Origin: an uncultured Ruminococcus sp. | GTDB taxonomy: Bacteria > Bacillota > Clostridia > Oscillospirales > Acutalibacteraceae | Reading direction: 5' to 3' | DNA: 25,906 nucleotides | Assembly: GCA_958403905.1 (NCBI GenBank) | Contig: CATXZD010000022.1 | Location: forward strand, 1-25,906 | Shown here: positions 12,407-20,860 of the stretch, piece by piece | Layout: each line of letters begins with the position of its first letter | Numbering within the stretch: position 1 is the first letter of the stretch | Translations under genes and position numbers: made by a program | The notes under the pieces: model-generated | Seen by the model: only the letters and a program-made list of their open reading frames with translations | The model's database searches: none | Told to the model about the DNA's origin: nothing

Positions 12407-14275
12407 ATGCCCGTTCCTTTTGACTCACAAAAAAAATATTACCGTTCGCCCTTTGGCGCAGTTGAGCAGGATACTGCCATTTCTCTGCGCATACTTGTTC
12501 CGCGAAGCCTGCACACACAAAAAGCCGAGCTTTGTGTAAAGTATGACTACGATTACAACTGGGTTTTTACAAACTTTCTTTGGGCAGGCACATTTGACGA
12601 TGATACAGAAATCTGGGAAGGCTCGTTTACTCCCGACAAAATCGGTCTTTACTGGTACGGATTCAAGCTTCACACCAACGAAGGAATCCGCTATATTGTG
12701 CCGTCAGACGCATACAACATAAGCACAATTGAGCCTTCACCCGGCAGAAGCTGGCAGATTACTTGCTACAAAAAGGGATTTACCACGCCGCAATGGCCTG
12801 TAGGCGGAGTTATGTATCAGATTTTCCCCGACCGTTTCAATTTCAGCGGTGAAGAAAAAGATCTGAAACGCACCGACTTTACACGCAACGAGGACTGGTA
12901 CGCTCTTCCTAAGTGGAAGCCCAACGAAAACGGAGAAATAACCAACAGCGATTTCTTTATGGGCGATTTAAAGGGAATCACTCAAAAGCTAGACTACCTT
13001 GAGGACTTAGGCGTAAGCTGTATTTACCTCAACCCCATTGGCGAGGCGTATTCAAACCACCGCTACGATACGGGCGACTACTCTCACGTTGACCCTATTC
13101 TGGGAACGGACGAGGACTTTAAGGAGCTTTGTACCGAAGCCAAGAAGCGTGGAATCCACATTATAAACGACGGCGTGTTCTCGCACACCGGTTCGGACAG
13201 CGTTTACTTCAACCGTTCGGGCAGGTACGGCGACGGCGGCGCTTACCGTGACAAAAACTCGCCGTACTACAGCTGGTATAAATTTAACGAATGGCCTGAT
13301 AACTACAACTCGTGGTGGGGATTTTACACACTGCCCGAGGTTATTGAAACTTCCCCCGATTTTAACGAATATATCAACGGAAAAAACGGCATTGTCCGCA
13401 AATATATGCGCTACGGAAACTCCGGCTGGCGGCTTGACGTAGCCGACGAGCTTCCCGATGAATTTATGGAAAACCTGCGCAAATCCGTCAAGGAAGAAAA
13501 CCCCGAGGCATTCATTGTGGGCGAGGTCTGGGAGGACGCAAGCAACAAGGAAAGCTACGGTGCAAGGCGAAAATTCCTTCTCGGCGAACAGCTTGACTCG
13601 GTTATGAACTACGTTTTCAGAAACGCAATTTTAGATTTCTGCAAAGGTCAGGACGCACGTTACACTATGAGCACGATTATGAGCGTAATTGAAAACTACC
13701 CTCGTCCGGTACTGCGTGTGCTTATGAATTCGCTTTCAACTCATGACACCGAGCGTGCGCTCACCATTATTGCAGGCGAACCGCTAAACGGACGTGACCG
13801 TTTCTGGCAGGCGGAAACTCATCTTTCAGCGCAGCAGCGTGAAATGGGCGAAAAGATTTACAAGATTGCCGCCGCAATGCAGTACACTCTTCCCGGATTT
13901 CCGTGCGTTTACTACGGTGACGAGGCAGGAATGGAGGGTTACCGCGACCCGTTCAACCGTTGCTGCTACCCGTGGGGCAGGGAAAACAAGGAGCTAATTG
14001 AGTGGCACAAAAAGCTCGGCAATCTGCGCAAATCCTGCTCTGCACTCTGGGACGGAGAATTTATCAATGTCTATGCAAAACAGCGCAGACTTGCGTATAT
14101 CCGTTACGATGACCATTCGTCAATTTACTGCACGTTCAATCTGTTTGACAGCGAAGTTGAAATTGACCCTCCGCCGGGATATGCAAATGCAAAACCGCTG
14201 TTTGGTTCAAAGCTTGAAAATGGTAAGCTATACGTCGGTCCGTTAAGCTGTGAAATGCTTATTATAGAATTTTAG
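12407..14275 (+). CDS. Glycoside hydrolase family 13 alpha-glucan hydrolase (neopullulanase/cyclomaltodextrinase-like)
   Basis: A 622-residue cytoplasmic GH13 enzyme without signal peptide, starting at ATG 12407 behind GAGGAAGTG. An N-terminal beta-sandwich of about 120 residues precedes the catalytic barrel starting at VMYQIFPDRF (135-144). The four GH13 regions are DGVFSH (255-260), GWRLDVADE (340-348) with nucleophile Asp344, GEVWED (372-377) with acid/base Glu373, and NSLSTHDTE (441-449) with Asp447. The YQIFPDRF start and N-terminal domain fit the neopullulanase/maltogenic amylase group, acting on maltodextrins, pullulan or cyclodextrins; exact specificity cannot be told. In region I Ser259 stands where Asn is most common. 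hrb follows after 12 bases. With MalQ and GlgP elsewhere in the window it would break down internal alpha-glucan. Confidence 0.93.
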   Translation: MPVPFDSQKKYYRSPFGAVEQDTAISLRILVPRSLHTQKAELCVKYDYDYNWVFTNFLWAGTFDDDTEIWEGSFTPDKIGLYWYGFKLHTNEGIRYIVPSDAYNISTIEPSPGRSWQITCYKKGFTTPQWPVGGVMYQIFPDRFNFSGEEKDLKRTDFTRNEDWYALPKWKPNENGEITNSDFFMGDLKGITQKLDYLEDLGVSCIYLNPIGEAYSNHRYDTGDYSHVDPILGTDEDFKELCTEAKKRGIHIINDGVFSHTGSDSVYFNRSGRYGDGGAYRDKNSPYYSWYKFNEWPDNYNSWWGFYTLPEVIETSPDFNEYINGKNGIVRKYMRYGNSGWRLDVADELPDEFMENLRKSVKEENPEAFIVGEVWEDASNKESYGARRKFLLGEQLDSVMNYVFRNAILDFCKGQDARYTMSTIMSVIENYPRPVLRVLMNSLSTHDTERALTIIAGEPLNGRDRFWQAETHLSAQQREMGEKIYKIAAAMQYTLPGFPCVYYGDEAGMEGYRDPFNRCCYPWGRENKELIEWHKKLGNLRKSCSALWDGEFINVYAKQRRLAYIRYDDHSSIYCTFNLFDSEVEIDPPPGYANAKPLFGSKLENGKLYVGPLSCEMLIIEF

Positions 14276-14287
14276 AAGGAGAAAAGT

Positions 14288-14896
14288 ATGGACAATAAAG
14301 CATTATATAACATTGCCTGTGGTCTGTTTGTGCTGACGGCGGCTGACGGCTCAAAGCAAAACGGCTGTATAATCAACACCGTTATGCAGGTTACGTCAAA
14401 GCCTGTCAAAATTTCAATCACCGTTAACAAAGAAAATTTTACAACCGATTTAATTTTAAAATCGGGTAAGTTTAACGTAAGCTGCATTGACGAGTCAGCA
14501 AATTTCAGCCTATTCGAGCGTTTCGGTTTTACAAGCGGCAGAGATACCGACAAGTTCAGCGGTTTTGCAGGGTATAAAACTGCGCCCAACGGCATAAACT
14601 ATGTAACCGAGGGCACAAATGCGTTCTTCTCTGCAAAGGTTGTTGACACTGTTGACACAGGCACCCACTATGTTTTTATTGCCGAGGTCGAAGAAGCAGA
14701 GGTTCTTTCAGACAATCTAAGTGCAACTTATTCATACTACCACAAGAACATAAAGCCAAAGCCCGAAGTTAAGAAAAGCGAAAAAATCCGCTGGGTTTGC
14801 AAAATCTGCGGATACGTTTACGAGGGTGACGAACTGCCCAAGGACTATATCTGCCCGCTTTGCAAGCACCCTGCATCGGATTTTGAAAAAATGTGA
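14288..14896 (+). CDS. hrb: Flavin reductase-rubredoxin fusion (high-molecular-weight rubredoxin)
   Basis: The N-terminal ~155 residues are a flavin reductase/flavoredoxin-type FMN domain (ALYNIACGLFVLTA at the start, NGCIINTVMQVTSKP at 25-39). The C-terminal ~35 are rubredoxin with Cys171-x2-Cys174 and Cys189-x2-Cys192. This is the Moorella Hrb arrangement, in which NAD(P)H electrons pass through FMN and rubredoxin to a flavodiiron NO/O2 reductase or other acceptors. It lacks the usual Gly after the second CxxC (CPLCKH). AAGGAG precedes the ATG, 12 bases after the GH13 stop, so the two are probably co-transcribed. Rubrerythrin, a plausible electron acceptor, is the next gene. A repeat hairpin begins on the base after the TGA. 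Confidence 0.92.
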   Translation: MDNKALYNIACGLFVLTAADGSKQNGCIINTVMQVTSKPVKISITVNKENFTTDLILKSGKFNVSCIDESANFSLFERFGFTSGRDTDKFSGFAGYKTAPNGINYVTEGTNAFFSAKVVDTVDTGTHYVFIAEVEEAEVLSDNLSATYSYYHKNIKPKPEVKKSEKIRWVCKICGYVYEGDELPKDYICPLCKHPASDFEKM

Positions 14897-14911
14897 GTCG
14901 AGTGCCTCGAC
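14897..14911 (+). repeat. R4 hairpin abutting hrb stop codon
   Basis: Stem GTCGAG/CTCGAC, loop TGC, followed by GGCAAATTT (14913-14921). It starts on the base after the hrb TGA. Confidence 0.75.
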
Positions 14912-15002
14912 TGGCAAATTTCCAGATTTATAATAGTGCGTATTGTTTGGATAAGTTTATTTGCTAAACAAATTTTGATATACCGGAAGTGTTTTGAAAT
15001 GT

Positions 15003-15081
15003 GTAGGGAACGATCCCTGTGTCGTTCCTATTATGGGTTAGCTGAATGTCAGTTAGGAACAACACAGGGGTTGTTCCCTAC
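15003..15081 (+). repeat. P3 palindromic element, copy 2
   Basis: Identical to 8389-8467, including all arms. Confidence 0.85.
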
Positions 15082-15187
15082 GGACTTAGTACAGACGTTT
15101 GTGTTATTATCCCACATGGATACGGATATAAATAAAACGTTTCCGTTATTGTCCATGTGAATATAAATACAACGTTACCTTTACATT

Positions 15188-15212
15188 CGTAGGGACACGG
15201 CGCGCCGTGTCC
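15188..15212 (+). repeat. P1 palindrome
   Basis: CGTAGGG followed by the perfect palindrome GGACACGGCGCGCCGTGTCC (15193-15212). The sequence to its right differs from blocks 2 and 5: the R4 hairpin is absent. Confidence 0.85.
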
Positions 15213-15252
15213 GCAGTGGTTATCCGATTTTTCCGATTAAATCGTATCTATA

Positions 15253-15340
15253 GATGAAGTAAAGTTGTATCCTGCGTTAGAGTCAGAAAAAAGTCCGACT
15301 CCCGAGATACCGATTTATAGTTAATAACCGTTTTATATAA
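15253..15340 (+). repeat. R6 module, copy 4
   Basis: GATGAAGTAAAGTTGTATCC to TATAACGGATTAAAAAAA. Same length as the other copies over about 90 bases, but with three stops in the phase open elsewhere. Confidence 0.7.
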
Positions 15341-15366
15341 CGGATTAAAAAAAGGAGTATTAAAAA

Positions 15367-15903
15367 ATGCAGTTAAAAGGTTCAAAAACCGAAAAAAATC
15401 TTGAAGCCGCTTTTGCAGGCGAATCAATGGCAAGAAACAAGTACACATACTATGCTTCAAAGGCAAAAAAAGACGGATATGTTCAGATAGCTAACCTGTT
15501 TGAAGAAACAGCCGCCAACGAAAAAGAGCACGCTAAAATGTGGTTTAAGCTCCTTCACGATGGTATTCAGGGAACTGAAGTAAACCTGAAAGACGCCGCC
15601 GCAGGCGAAAACTACGAGTGGACAGATATGTACCCAACCTTTGCAAAGGAAGCAAGAGAAGAGGGATTTGAATACATTGCCGATCTTTTTGACAAGGTTG
15701 CCGAAATTGAAAAGCACCACGAGGAACGCTACAAAAAGCTTCTTGAAAATGTTAAGGGCGACGTTGTGTTCTCAAAGGACGAGGACGTTATCTGGCAGTG
15801 CATAAACTGCGGTCACATCTGCATTGGCAAAAAAGCGCCTGAGGTTTGCCCCGTTTGCGCACATCCTCAGAGCTATTTTCAGATTAAGCCCGAAAACTAT
15901 TGA
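15367..15903 (+). CDS. rbr: Rubrerythrin
   Basis: Rubrerythrin reduces hydrogen peroxide in anaerobes with electrons from rubredoxin-like donors. The 178 residues comprise an N-terminal four-helix diiron domain with ligand-type Glu motifs (GES near 18-20, NEKEH 51-55, EAREEGF near 95-101, EIEKHHEERY 113-122) and a C-terminal rubredoxin domain with Cys145-x2-Cys148 and Cys161-x2-Cys164. AAAGGAG lies about eight bases before the ATG. It is next to hrb, which fits a joint oxidative/nitrosative defence, though a repeat block separates them. No PerR box was found upstream. A strong terminator follows. Confidence 0.97.
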   Translation: MQLKGSKTEKNLEAAFAGESMARNKYTYYASKAKKDGYVQIANLFEETAANEKEHAKMWFKLLHDGIQGTEVNLKDAAAGENYEWTDMYPTFAKEAREEGFEYIADLFDKVAEIEKHHEERYKKLLENVKGDVVFSKDEDVIWQCINCGHICIGKKAPEVCPVCAHPQSYFQIKPENY

Positions 15904-15919
15904 TTTTGTAAATTCAAGT

Positions 15920-15954
15920 CGGAGCATCGTTAAAAAACGGTGCTCCGTTTTTTT
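15920..15954 (+). terminator. Intrinsic terminator of rubrerythrin
   Basis: Stem CGGAGCATCGTT with AACGGTGCTCCG, loop AAAA, then seven T. Its stem is nearly the same as that of the purL terminator at 20182-20209. Confidence 0.93.
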
Positions 15955-16298
15955 AGAGTGAAGAGTGAGAACAATTAACAATTAACAAATTACAATTAAC
16001 AATTAAGGGTCGGTCGAGTGCCTCGGCTGGCAAATTTCCAGATTTATAATAGTGCGTATTGTTTGGATAAGTTTATTTTTTGAACAAATTTTGATATAAA
16101 GGTAACGTATAATTTTTTAGTGTAGGGAACAGTCTTGACTGTTCCGCAGGACTACAGCTAACCTACAGGTAATCGGAACGGTCAAGACCGTTCCCTACAT
16201 TTGTAAAAATATAAATTAATTCGGGAATTAAACTTTTGATTTATAACACGCTGTCCTCTCAACCACAACTCCACTCTCAACACTCCAAACTCCACACT
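15953..16298 (+). repeat. Composite intergenic repeat block 4
   Basis: After the terminator come edge motif TTAGAGTGAAGAGTG, R5 (15970-16006), R4 hairpin (16014-16026), R7 (16030-16095), a short R8-like piece (16096-16120) and the variant P3 (16122-16198). From 16240 to 16298 the plus strand is almost free of G and its complement repeats GTGGAGT-like strings, resembling the edge motif in reverse. Between 16299 and 16391 is AT-rich leader DNA of purL without a convincing promoter or riboswitch. Confidence 0.7.
16122..16198 (+). repeat. P3 variant with substituted arms
   Basis: Same ends GTAGGGAAC/GTTCCCTAC as the other P3 copies, but arms GGAACAG/CTGTTCC and GGAACGGTC/GACCGTTCC. The changes are complementary within each arm. 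The centre is different in sequence and pairs poorly. Confidence 0.8.
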
Positions 16299-16391
16299 AA
16301 TAAATAAAACATTTTGCTATAAATGAAATAAAACAGATGTATTACGTGTTATTATATAGAGGAATATAATAATACGGGAGGCAGATAATTT

Positions 16392-19300
16392 ATGTCAGAC
16401 GTAATAAGATTATTTGTTGAAAAAAAAGACGGTTTTAATGTCCTTGCAAAACAGACATTGTGGGATATCCGCCACAATCTGGGTATGAAGTCCGTCACCG
16501 ATTTGCGCTACATTGTGCGCTACGATATTGAGGGACTTACTAAGGACGAATACGACAAGGCTAAGGGTATTGTGCTTTCAGAGCCAAATGCAGACGTTAT
16601 CTACGAAGAAACTCTGCCCGTTGAGGACGGCTGGAAGGTTTTTGCTATGGAGTATCTTCCCGGTCAGTACGACCAGCGTGGCGACTCTGCCGAGCAGTGC
16701 GTTCAGCTTCTTACTCAGGGTGACAGATGCAAGGTTCTGACTGCAAGAGTTATCGCACTTAAGGGCGACATAACAAATGACGAGCTTACTAAGGTTGAGG
16801 AATACCTTATCAACCCCGTTGAAAGCCGTCTTGCCTCTCTTAACAAACCTGAAACGCTTGATATGGAAATCCCCGTTCCCGAAGATGTTAAGCGTGTTGA
16901 GGGTTTTATAAAATGGAATGACGAAGAAATGGCTGACTACTACGGCTCAATGGGTTTTGCAATGACGCTTTCAGACCTTAAATTCTGCCGCGACTATTTC
17001 CGTGACACAGAAAAGCGTGACCCGAGCGTTACAGAGCTTCGTGTTATAGACACCTACTGGTCAGACCACTGCCGTCATACAACTTTCCTTACACGATTAA
17101 GCGAGGTTGAGGTTGAAAAGGCAGCCCTCGGCAACGTTATTGAGGACGCTTTGCAGGAATACTACAACACTCGTGACGAAGTTTACGGCAAGGATACAAC
17201 AAGGATTGTATCGCTTATGGATATGGCTTTAATCGGAATGAAGTCGCTCAAGAAAAAGGGTATGATTCCTGACCTTGACGAGAGCGAAGAAATCAACGCC
17301 TGCTCAATCGAAGTGCCCGTAACAATTGACGGCAAAACAGAAAAGTGGCTTGTTCAGTTCAAGAACGAAACTCATAACCATCCCACCGAAATTGAACCGT
17401 TCGGCGGTGCGGCTACTTGTTTGGGCGGTGCAATCCGTGACCCGCTTTCGGGACGTTCATATGTTTATCAGGCTATGCGTGTAACAGGCTCGGGCGACCC
17501 GACAATTCCGTTTAAGGACACTATGCACGGCAAGCTTCCCTCAAGAAAAATTACAACCGGCGCGGCTCAGGGCTACAGCTCCTACGGCAACCAGATTGGT
17601 CTTGCAACAGGACAGGTTGTTGAGCTTTACGACAAGGGCTACGTTGCAAAGAGAATGGAAATCGGCGCAGTTGTCGGCGCTTCACCCAAGGAAAACGTAA
17701 TTCGTGAAGTTCCTGCTCCTGATGATGTAATCGTACTTCTCGGCGGCAGAACAGGACGTGACGGCTGCGGCGGTGCAACAGGCTCGTCAAAGGCTCACAC
17801 TGAAAGCTCAATTGAAACCTGCGGTGCAGAGGTGCAAAAGGGTAATCCGCCTACAGAGCGTAAAATTCAGCGCCTGTTCAGAAATGCCGATGTTGCAAAG
17901 CTGATTAAAAGATGTAACGACTTCGGCGCAGGCGGCGTTTGCGTTGCAATCGGCGAGCTTGCAGACGGTCTTACGGTTGACCTCGACAAGGTAACAAAGA
18001 AATACGACGGCCTTGACGGTACGGAGCTTGCAATCTCGGAAAGTCAGGAAAGAATGGCTGTTGTTCTTGATAAAAACGATGTTGAAAAATTCATCAGCGA
18101 AGCTGAAAAGGAAAACCTTGAGGCTACCGCTGTTGCTGTTGTAACCGAGAATCCCAGACTCACAATGAACTGGAGAGGCGACAAAATTGTTGATTTAAGC
18201 CGTGAATTTTTGAATACAAACGGCGTTACTCAGGTTGCAAAGGCTTATATCACCGCTCCCAAGGCAGAGGACTGCTACAGAGAAAAATGCCCCGAAGTTC
18301 TTAAGGATATGCCGTTTGAAAAGGCAGTATCTGAAAATATGGGCAGGCTTGAGGTTTGCTCGCAAATCGGTCTTGCCGAGCGTTTTGACGCGTCAATCGG
18401 TGCTGCTACTGTAATTATGCCGTTCGGCGGCAAAAACCAGCTTACTCCGCAGGAAGCAATGGCAGCTAAGATTCCGCTTGAAAAAGGCGAAACAGACGAT
18501 GCAACCGCAATGAGCTTTGGCTTTATCCCCGGAGTTTCACGCTGGAGTCCGTTCCACGGCTCGGCTTACGCAGTTGTTGAGTCGCTCTCAAAACTCCTTG
18601 CAATCGGTGCAAACCCGATGACGGCGCGCCTTACATTCCAGGAGTATTTTGAAAGATTAAAAGACGTTCCTTCACGCTGGGGCAAGCCTGCCGCCGCACT
18701 TTTGGGCGCAATGGAGGCACAGCTCAAGCTTGGACTTCCGTCAATCGGCGGTAAGGACAGTATGTCGGGCACATTTGAAGATATTGACGTTCCCCCCACG
18801 CTCGTAAGCTTTGCAGTTGCAATGACAAAGGCTTCAAAAACAATCTCAACCGAGTTTAAGAACGCAGGCTCAAAGGTAATCTACGTTCCTGTTCCCGAAA
18901 ACAAGGAAACTCTTATGCCCGACTGGGACAAGCTTATTGAAATGTATAACGCTGTATTTGAACTCTGTGAAAACGGCAAAGTACTTTCAGCTTCCGTTGT
19001 TAAAGAGGGCGGTGCCTGCGCAAGCGTTTGCAAGGCTTGTTTCGGCAACGGCTACGGCTTTAAGTTTGCAAAGGTACTTTCAAACGACGAACTTTTTGCT
19101 CCGCTTTCAGGCTCGCTTGTGCTTGAGCTTGCAGACGGTGCAGAGCTTTGCGACAGCGTATTAAGCTATGATTTGGGTGTTGTAACAGATGACGGAAAAG
19201 TTACGATGGGCGAAAAGTCGGCTGAAATTTCTGAAATCCTTGAAAAGTGGACTTCTCCGCTTGAAAAAGTATTCCCAACTCAGGCAGAATGCCCTGAAAT

Positions 19301-20159
19301 TGAAGTCAATGCAGGATTATATACAGAAAGAAATACAAAATCTCCTGTAATTAAAACAGCAAAACCAAAGGTATTTATTCCCGTATTCCCCGGCACAAAC
19401 TGCGAGGTTGACACGGCAAGAGCCTTTGAAAAGGCAGGCGCCGAGGTTGAAATGCTGATTGTAAAGAACCTCACTTCAAAGGGCATTGAGAAAACAATCG
19501 ACAAAATGGAGCAGATTATTAAATCATCACAGATGATTATGCTTCCCGGCGGATTCAGCGGCGGTGACGAACCCGACGGTTCGGGAAAGTTTATTGCGAC
19601 AACCTTCCGCAATCCGAGAATTGCCGAGGCTGTAAACGAGCTTCTTAAAAGCCGTGACGGTCTTATGCTCGGTATCTGCAACGGTTTTCAGGCTCTGATA
19701 AAACTCGGACTTGTTCCCTACGGCGAAATTCGTGAGTTAAAGCCGACCGACCCGACTTTGACTTTCAACACAATCGGCAGACATATTTCACATATGGCAT
19801 ACACAAGGGTTACTTCGGTTAAGTCGCCGTGGTTTGCAAACGTAAACGCAGGCGATGTGTTTGCTGTTCCTGTGTCACACGGCGAGGGCAGATTTATGGC
19901 TGACATTGAAACTGTTAAGGCGCTTGCAGAAAACGGACAGATTGCAACTCAGTACGTTGACCTTGGCGGCAAGCCGAGTGCAGATATTGCGTACAACGTA
20001 AACGGCTCTGTATGTGCAATAGAGGGTATCACTTCTCCCGACGGACGAGTGCTTGGAAAAATGGGACACAGTGAAAGAAAGGGCGAAAACCTCTACAAAA
20101 ACGTTCCGTTTGCAAAAGACCAGCAGATTTTTGAAAGCGGCGTAAAGTATTTTAAGTAA
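16392..20159 (+). CDS. purL: Phosphoribosylformylglycinamidine synthase, single-chain
   Basis: PurL converts FGAR, glutamine and ATP to FGAM, step four of purine synthesis. At 1255 residues this is the large form with the glutaminase fused at the C-terminus, instead of separate PurS, PurL and PurQ. The middle has the AIRS-like tandem domains (RHTTFLTRLSEVE, then NETHNHPTEIEPFGGAATCLGG split near 328-349, and SIGGKDSMSG). The class I amidotransferase domain starts at VFIPVFPGTNCEVD and has nucleophile Cys1096 (GICNGFQ) with His1163 and Glu1165 (SHGEGRF). A GGGAGG (16377-16382) precedes the ATG. It stands alone, away from other pur genes, between two repeat blocks; no purine riboswitch is evident upstream. 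Confidence 0.97.
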   Translation: MSDVIRLFVEKKDGFNVLAKQTLWDIRHNLGMKSVTDLRYIVRYDIEGLTKDEYDKAKGIVLSEPNADVIYEETLPVEDGWKVFAMEYLPGQYDQRGDSAEQCVQLLTQGDRCKVLTARVIALKGDITNDELTKVEEYLINPVESRLASLNKPETLDMEIPVPEDVKRVEGFIKWNDEEMADYYGSMGFAMTLSDLKFCRDYFRDTEKRDPSVTELRVIDTYWSDHCRHTTFLTRLSEVEVEKAALGNVIEDALQEYYNTRDEVYGKDTTRIVSLMDMALIGMKSLKKKGMIPDLDESEEINACSIEVPVTIDGKTEKWLVQFKNETHNHPTEIEPFGGAATCLGGAIRDPLSGRSYVYQAMRVTGSGDPTIPFKDTMHGKLPSRKITTGAAQGYSSYGNQIGLATGQVVELYDKGYVAKRMEIGAVVGASPKENVIREVPAPDDVIVLLGGRTGRDGCGGATGSSKAHTESSIETCGAEVQKGNPPTERKIQRLFRNADVAKLIKRCNDFGAGGVCVAIGELADGLTVDLDKVTKKYDGLDGTELAISESQERMAVVLDKNDVEKFISEAEKENLEATAVAVVTENPRLTMNWRGDKIVDLSREFLNTNGVTQVAKAYITAPKAEDCYREKCPEVLKDMPFEKAVSENMGRLEVCSQIGLAERFDASIGAATVIMPFGGKNQLTPQEAMAAKIPLEKGETDDATAMSFGFIPGVSRWSPFHGSAYAVVESLSKLLAIGANPMTARLTFQEYFERLKDVPSRWGKPAAALLGAMEAQLKLGLPSIGGKDSMSGTFEDIDVPPTLVSFAVAMTKASKTISTEFKNAGSKVIYVPVPENKETLMPDWDKLIEMYNAVFELCENGKVLSASVVKEGGACASVCKACFGNGYGFKFAKVLSNDELFAPLSGSLVLELADGAELCDSVLSYDLGVVTDDGKVTMGEKSAEISEILEKWTSPLEKVFPTQAECPEIEVNAGLYTERNTKSPVIKTAKPKVFIPVFPGTNCEVDTARAFEKAGAEVEMLIVKNLTSKGIEKTIDKMEQIIKSSQMIMLPGGFSGGDEPDGSGKFIATTFRNPRIAEAVNELLKSRDGLMLGICNGFQALIKLGLVPYGEIRELKPTDPTLTFNTIGRHISHMAYTRVTSVKSPWFANVNAGDVFAVPVSHGEGRFMADIETVKALAENGQIATQYVDLGGKPSADIAYNVNGSVCAIEGITSPDGRVLGKMGHSERKGENLYKNVPFAKDQQIFESGVKYFK

Positions 20160-20181
20160 GATTAATATCGCATAAAAAAGT

Positions 20182-20209
20182 CGGAGCATCGCTAAACAGC
20201 GGTGCTCCG
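20182..20209 (+). terminator. Intrinsic terminator of purL
   Basis: CGGAGCATCGCT pairs with AGCGGTGCTCCG around AAAC, followed by ATTTCTTG. Compared with the rubrerythrin terminator the lower stem is the same and the top pairs differ in a compensated way. Confidence 0.88.
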
Positions 20210-20601
20210 ATTTCTTGTAAAGAGTGGAGTGGCTAAACAATTAACAAATTACAATTAACAATTAATAATTAATGGTCGGTCGAGTGCCTCGGCAGGGTGC
20301 CCCTGCGGGCAAATCGAGTTCAAAAACCGTATTGTACGGATAAAACGGTTGCCCGAATTTAAAATTGATATATAGGTAACGTTTTTTAGTGTAGCGGCGA
20401 ACTGTGTTCGGTCGAGTACCTCGACGGGTAAATCGTGACGGATAGGCTAGCTATACCGAATAACTAATGCGTTCGAATTTTAAATTGATATTTCGATAAC
20501 GTTTTGGGACGTCTGGGAAGCCGTCCCCTACGAATTTAGTACAAACGTTTGTGTTATTATCTCACACGGATAAGGATATAAATAAAATGTTGTATTTTTT
20601 T

Positions 20602-20626
20602 CGTAGGGACACGGCGTGCCGTGTCC
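20602..20626 (+). repeat. P1 palindrome
   Basis: CGTAGGG plus GGACACGGCGTGCCGTGTCC (20607-20626), followed by the R4 hairpin GCGGAG/CTCCGC (20628-20642) and GGCAAATTT. Confidence 0.85.
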
Positions 20627-20685
20627 GGCGGAGTGCCTCCGCAGGCAAATTTAAAAAATCACAAAGACTAATTTGTTTTAGTATA

Positions 20686-20772
20686 TGTATCTTGCGCAAG
20701 ATTTTGAAGAATGTCTGACTTCCGAGATACCGTTCTACAATTTAAGTCCGACCCATAGGACGTTTAAAAAAC
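20686..20772 (+). repeat. R6 module, copy 5
   Basis: Starts TGTATCTTGCGCAAGATTTT (a 14-base palindrome ATCTTGCGCAAGAT inside) and ends GGACGTTTAAAAAAC. Open in the shared phase (YLAQDFEECLTSEIPFYN...). Confidence 0.75.
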
Positions 20773-20777
20773 ATTTC

Positions 20778-20860
20778 CGTAGGGGACGGGTTCCCACACG
20801 TCCCATTCACAAAAATTGCATTGCAATTTCTTTGTGGACACGGCGCGCCGTGTCCCTACG
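20778..20860 (+). repeat. P2 three-armed palindromic element, copy 2
   Basis: Closing stem CGTAGGG/CCCTACG. Arms: GGGACG/CGTCCC, CACAAA-AATTGC with GCAATT-TTTGTG (two-base bulge), and the perfect GGACACGGCG/CGCCGTGTCC. The flank TCAACG... resembles that of copy 1. Confidence 0.85.

Larger units (their letters stand above)
14897..15350 (+). repeat. Composite intergenic repeat block 3
   Basis: The hrb-rubrerythrin gap holds, in block 2 order, an R4 hairpin (14897-14911, GTCGAG/CTCGAC), R7 (14913-14990), P3 (15003-15081), R9 (15082-15187), P1 (15188-15212) and R6 (15253-15340). R5, R8 and the second R4 are missing. Positions 14978-15084 are identical to 8364-8470. R6 ends just before the rubrerythrin ribosome binding site, so any rubrerythrin promoter would be in or next to the block; no consensus one was seen. 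Confidence 0.8.

Noticed and set aside
16199..16391. Purine riboswitch or PurR-type control ahead of purL
   Set aside because: No conserved purine-aptamer loops or PurBox-like pair was found in the leader.
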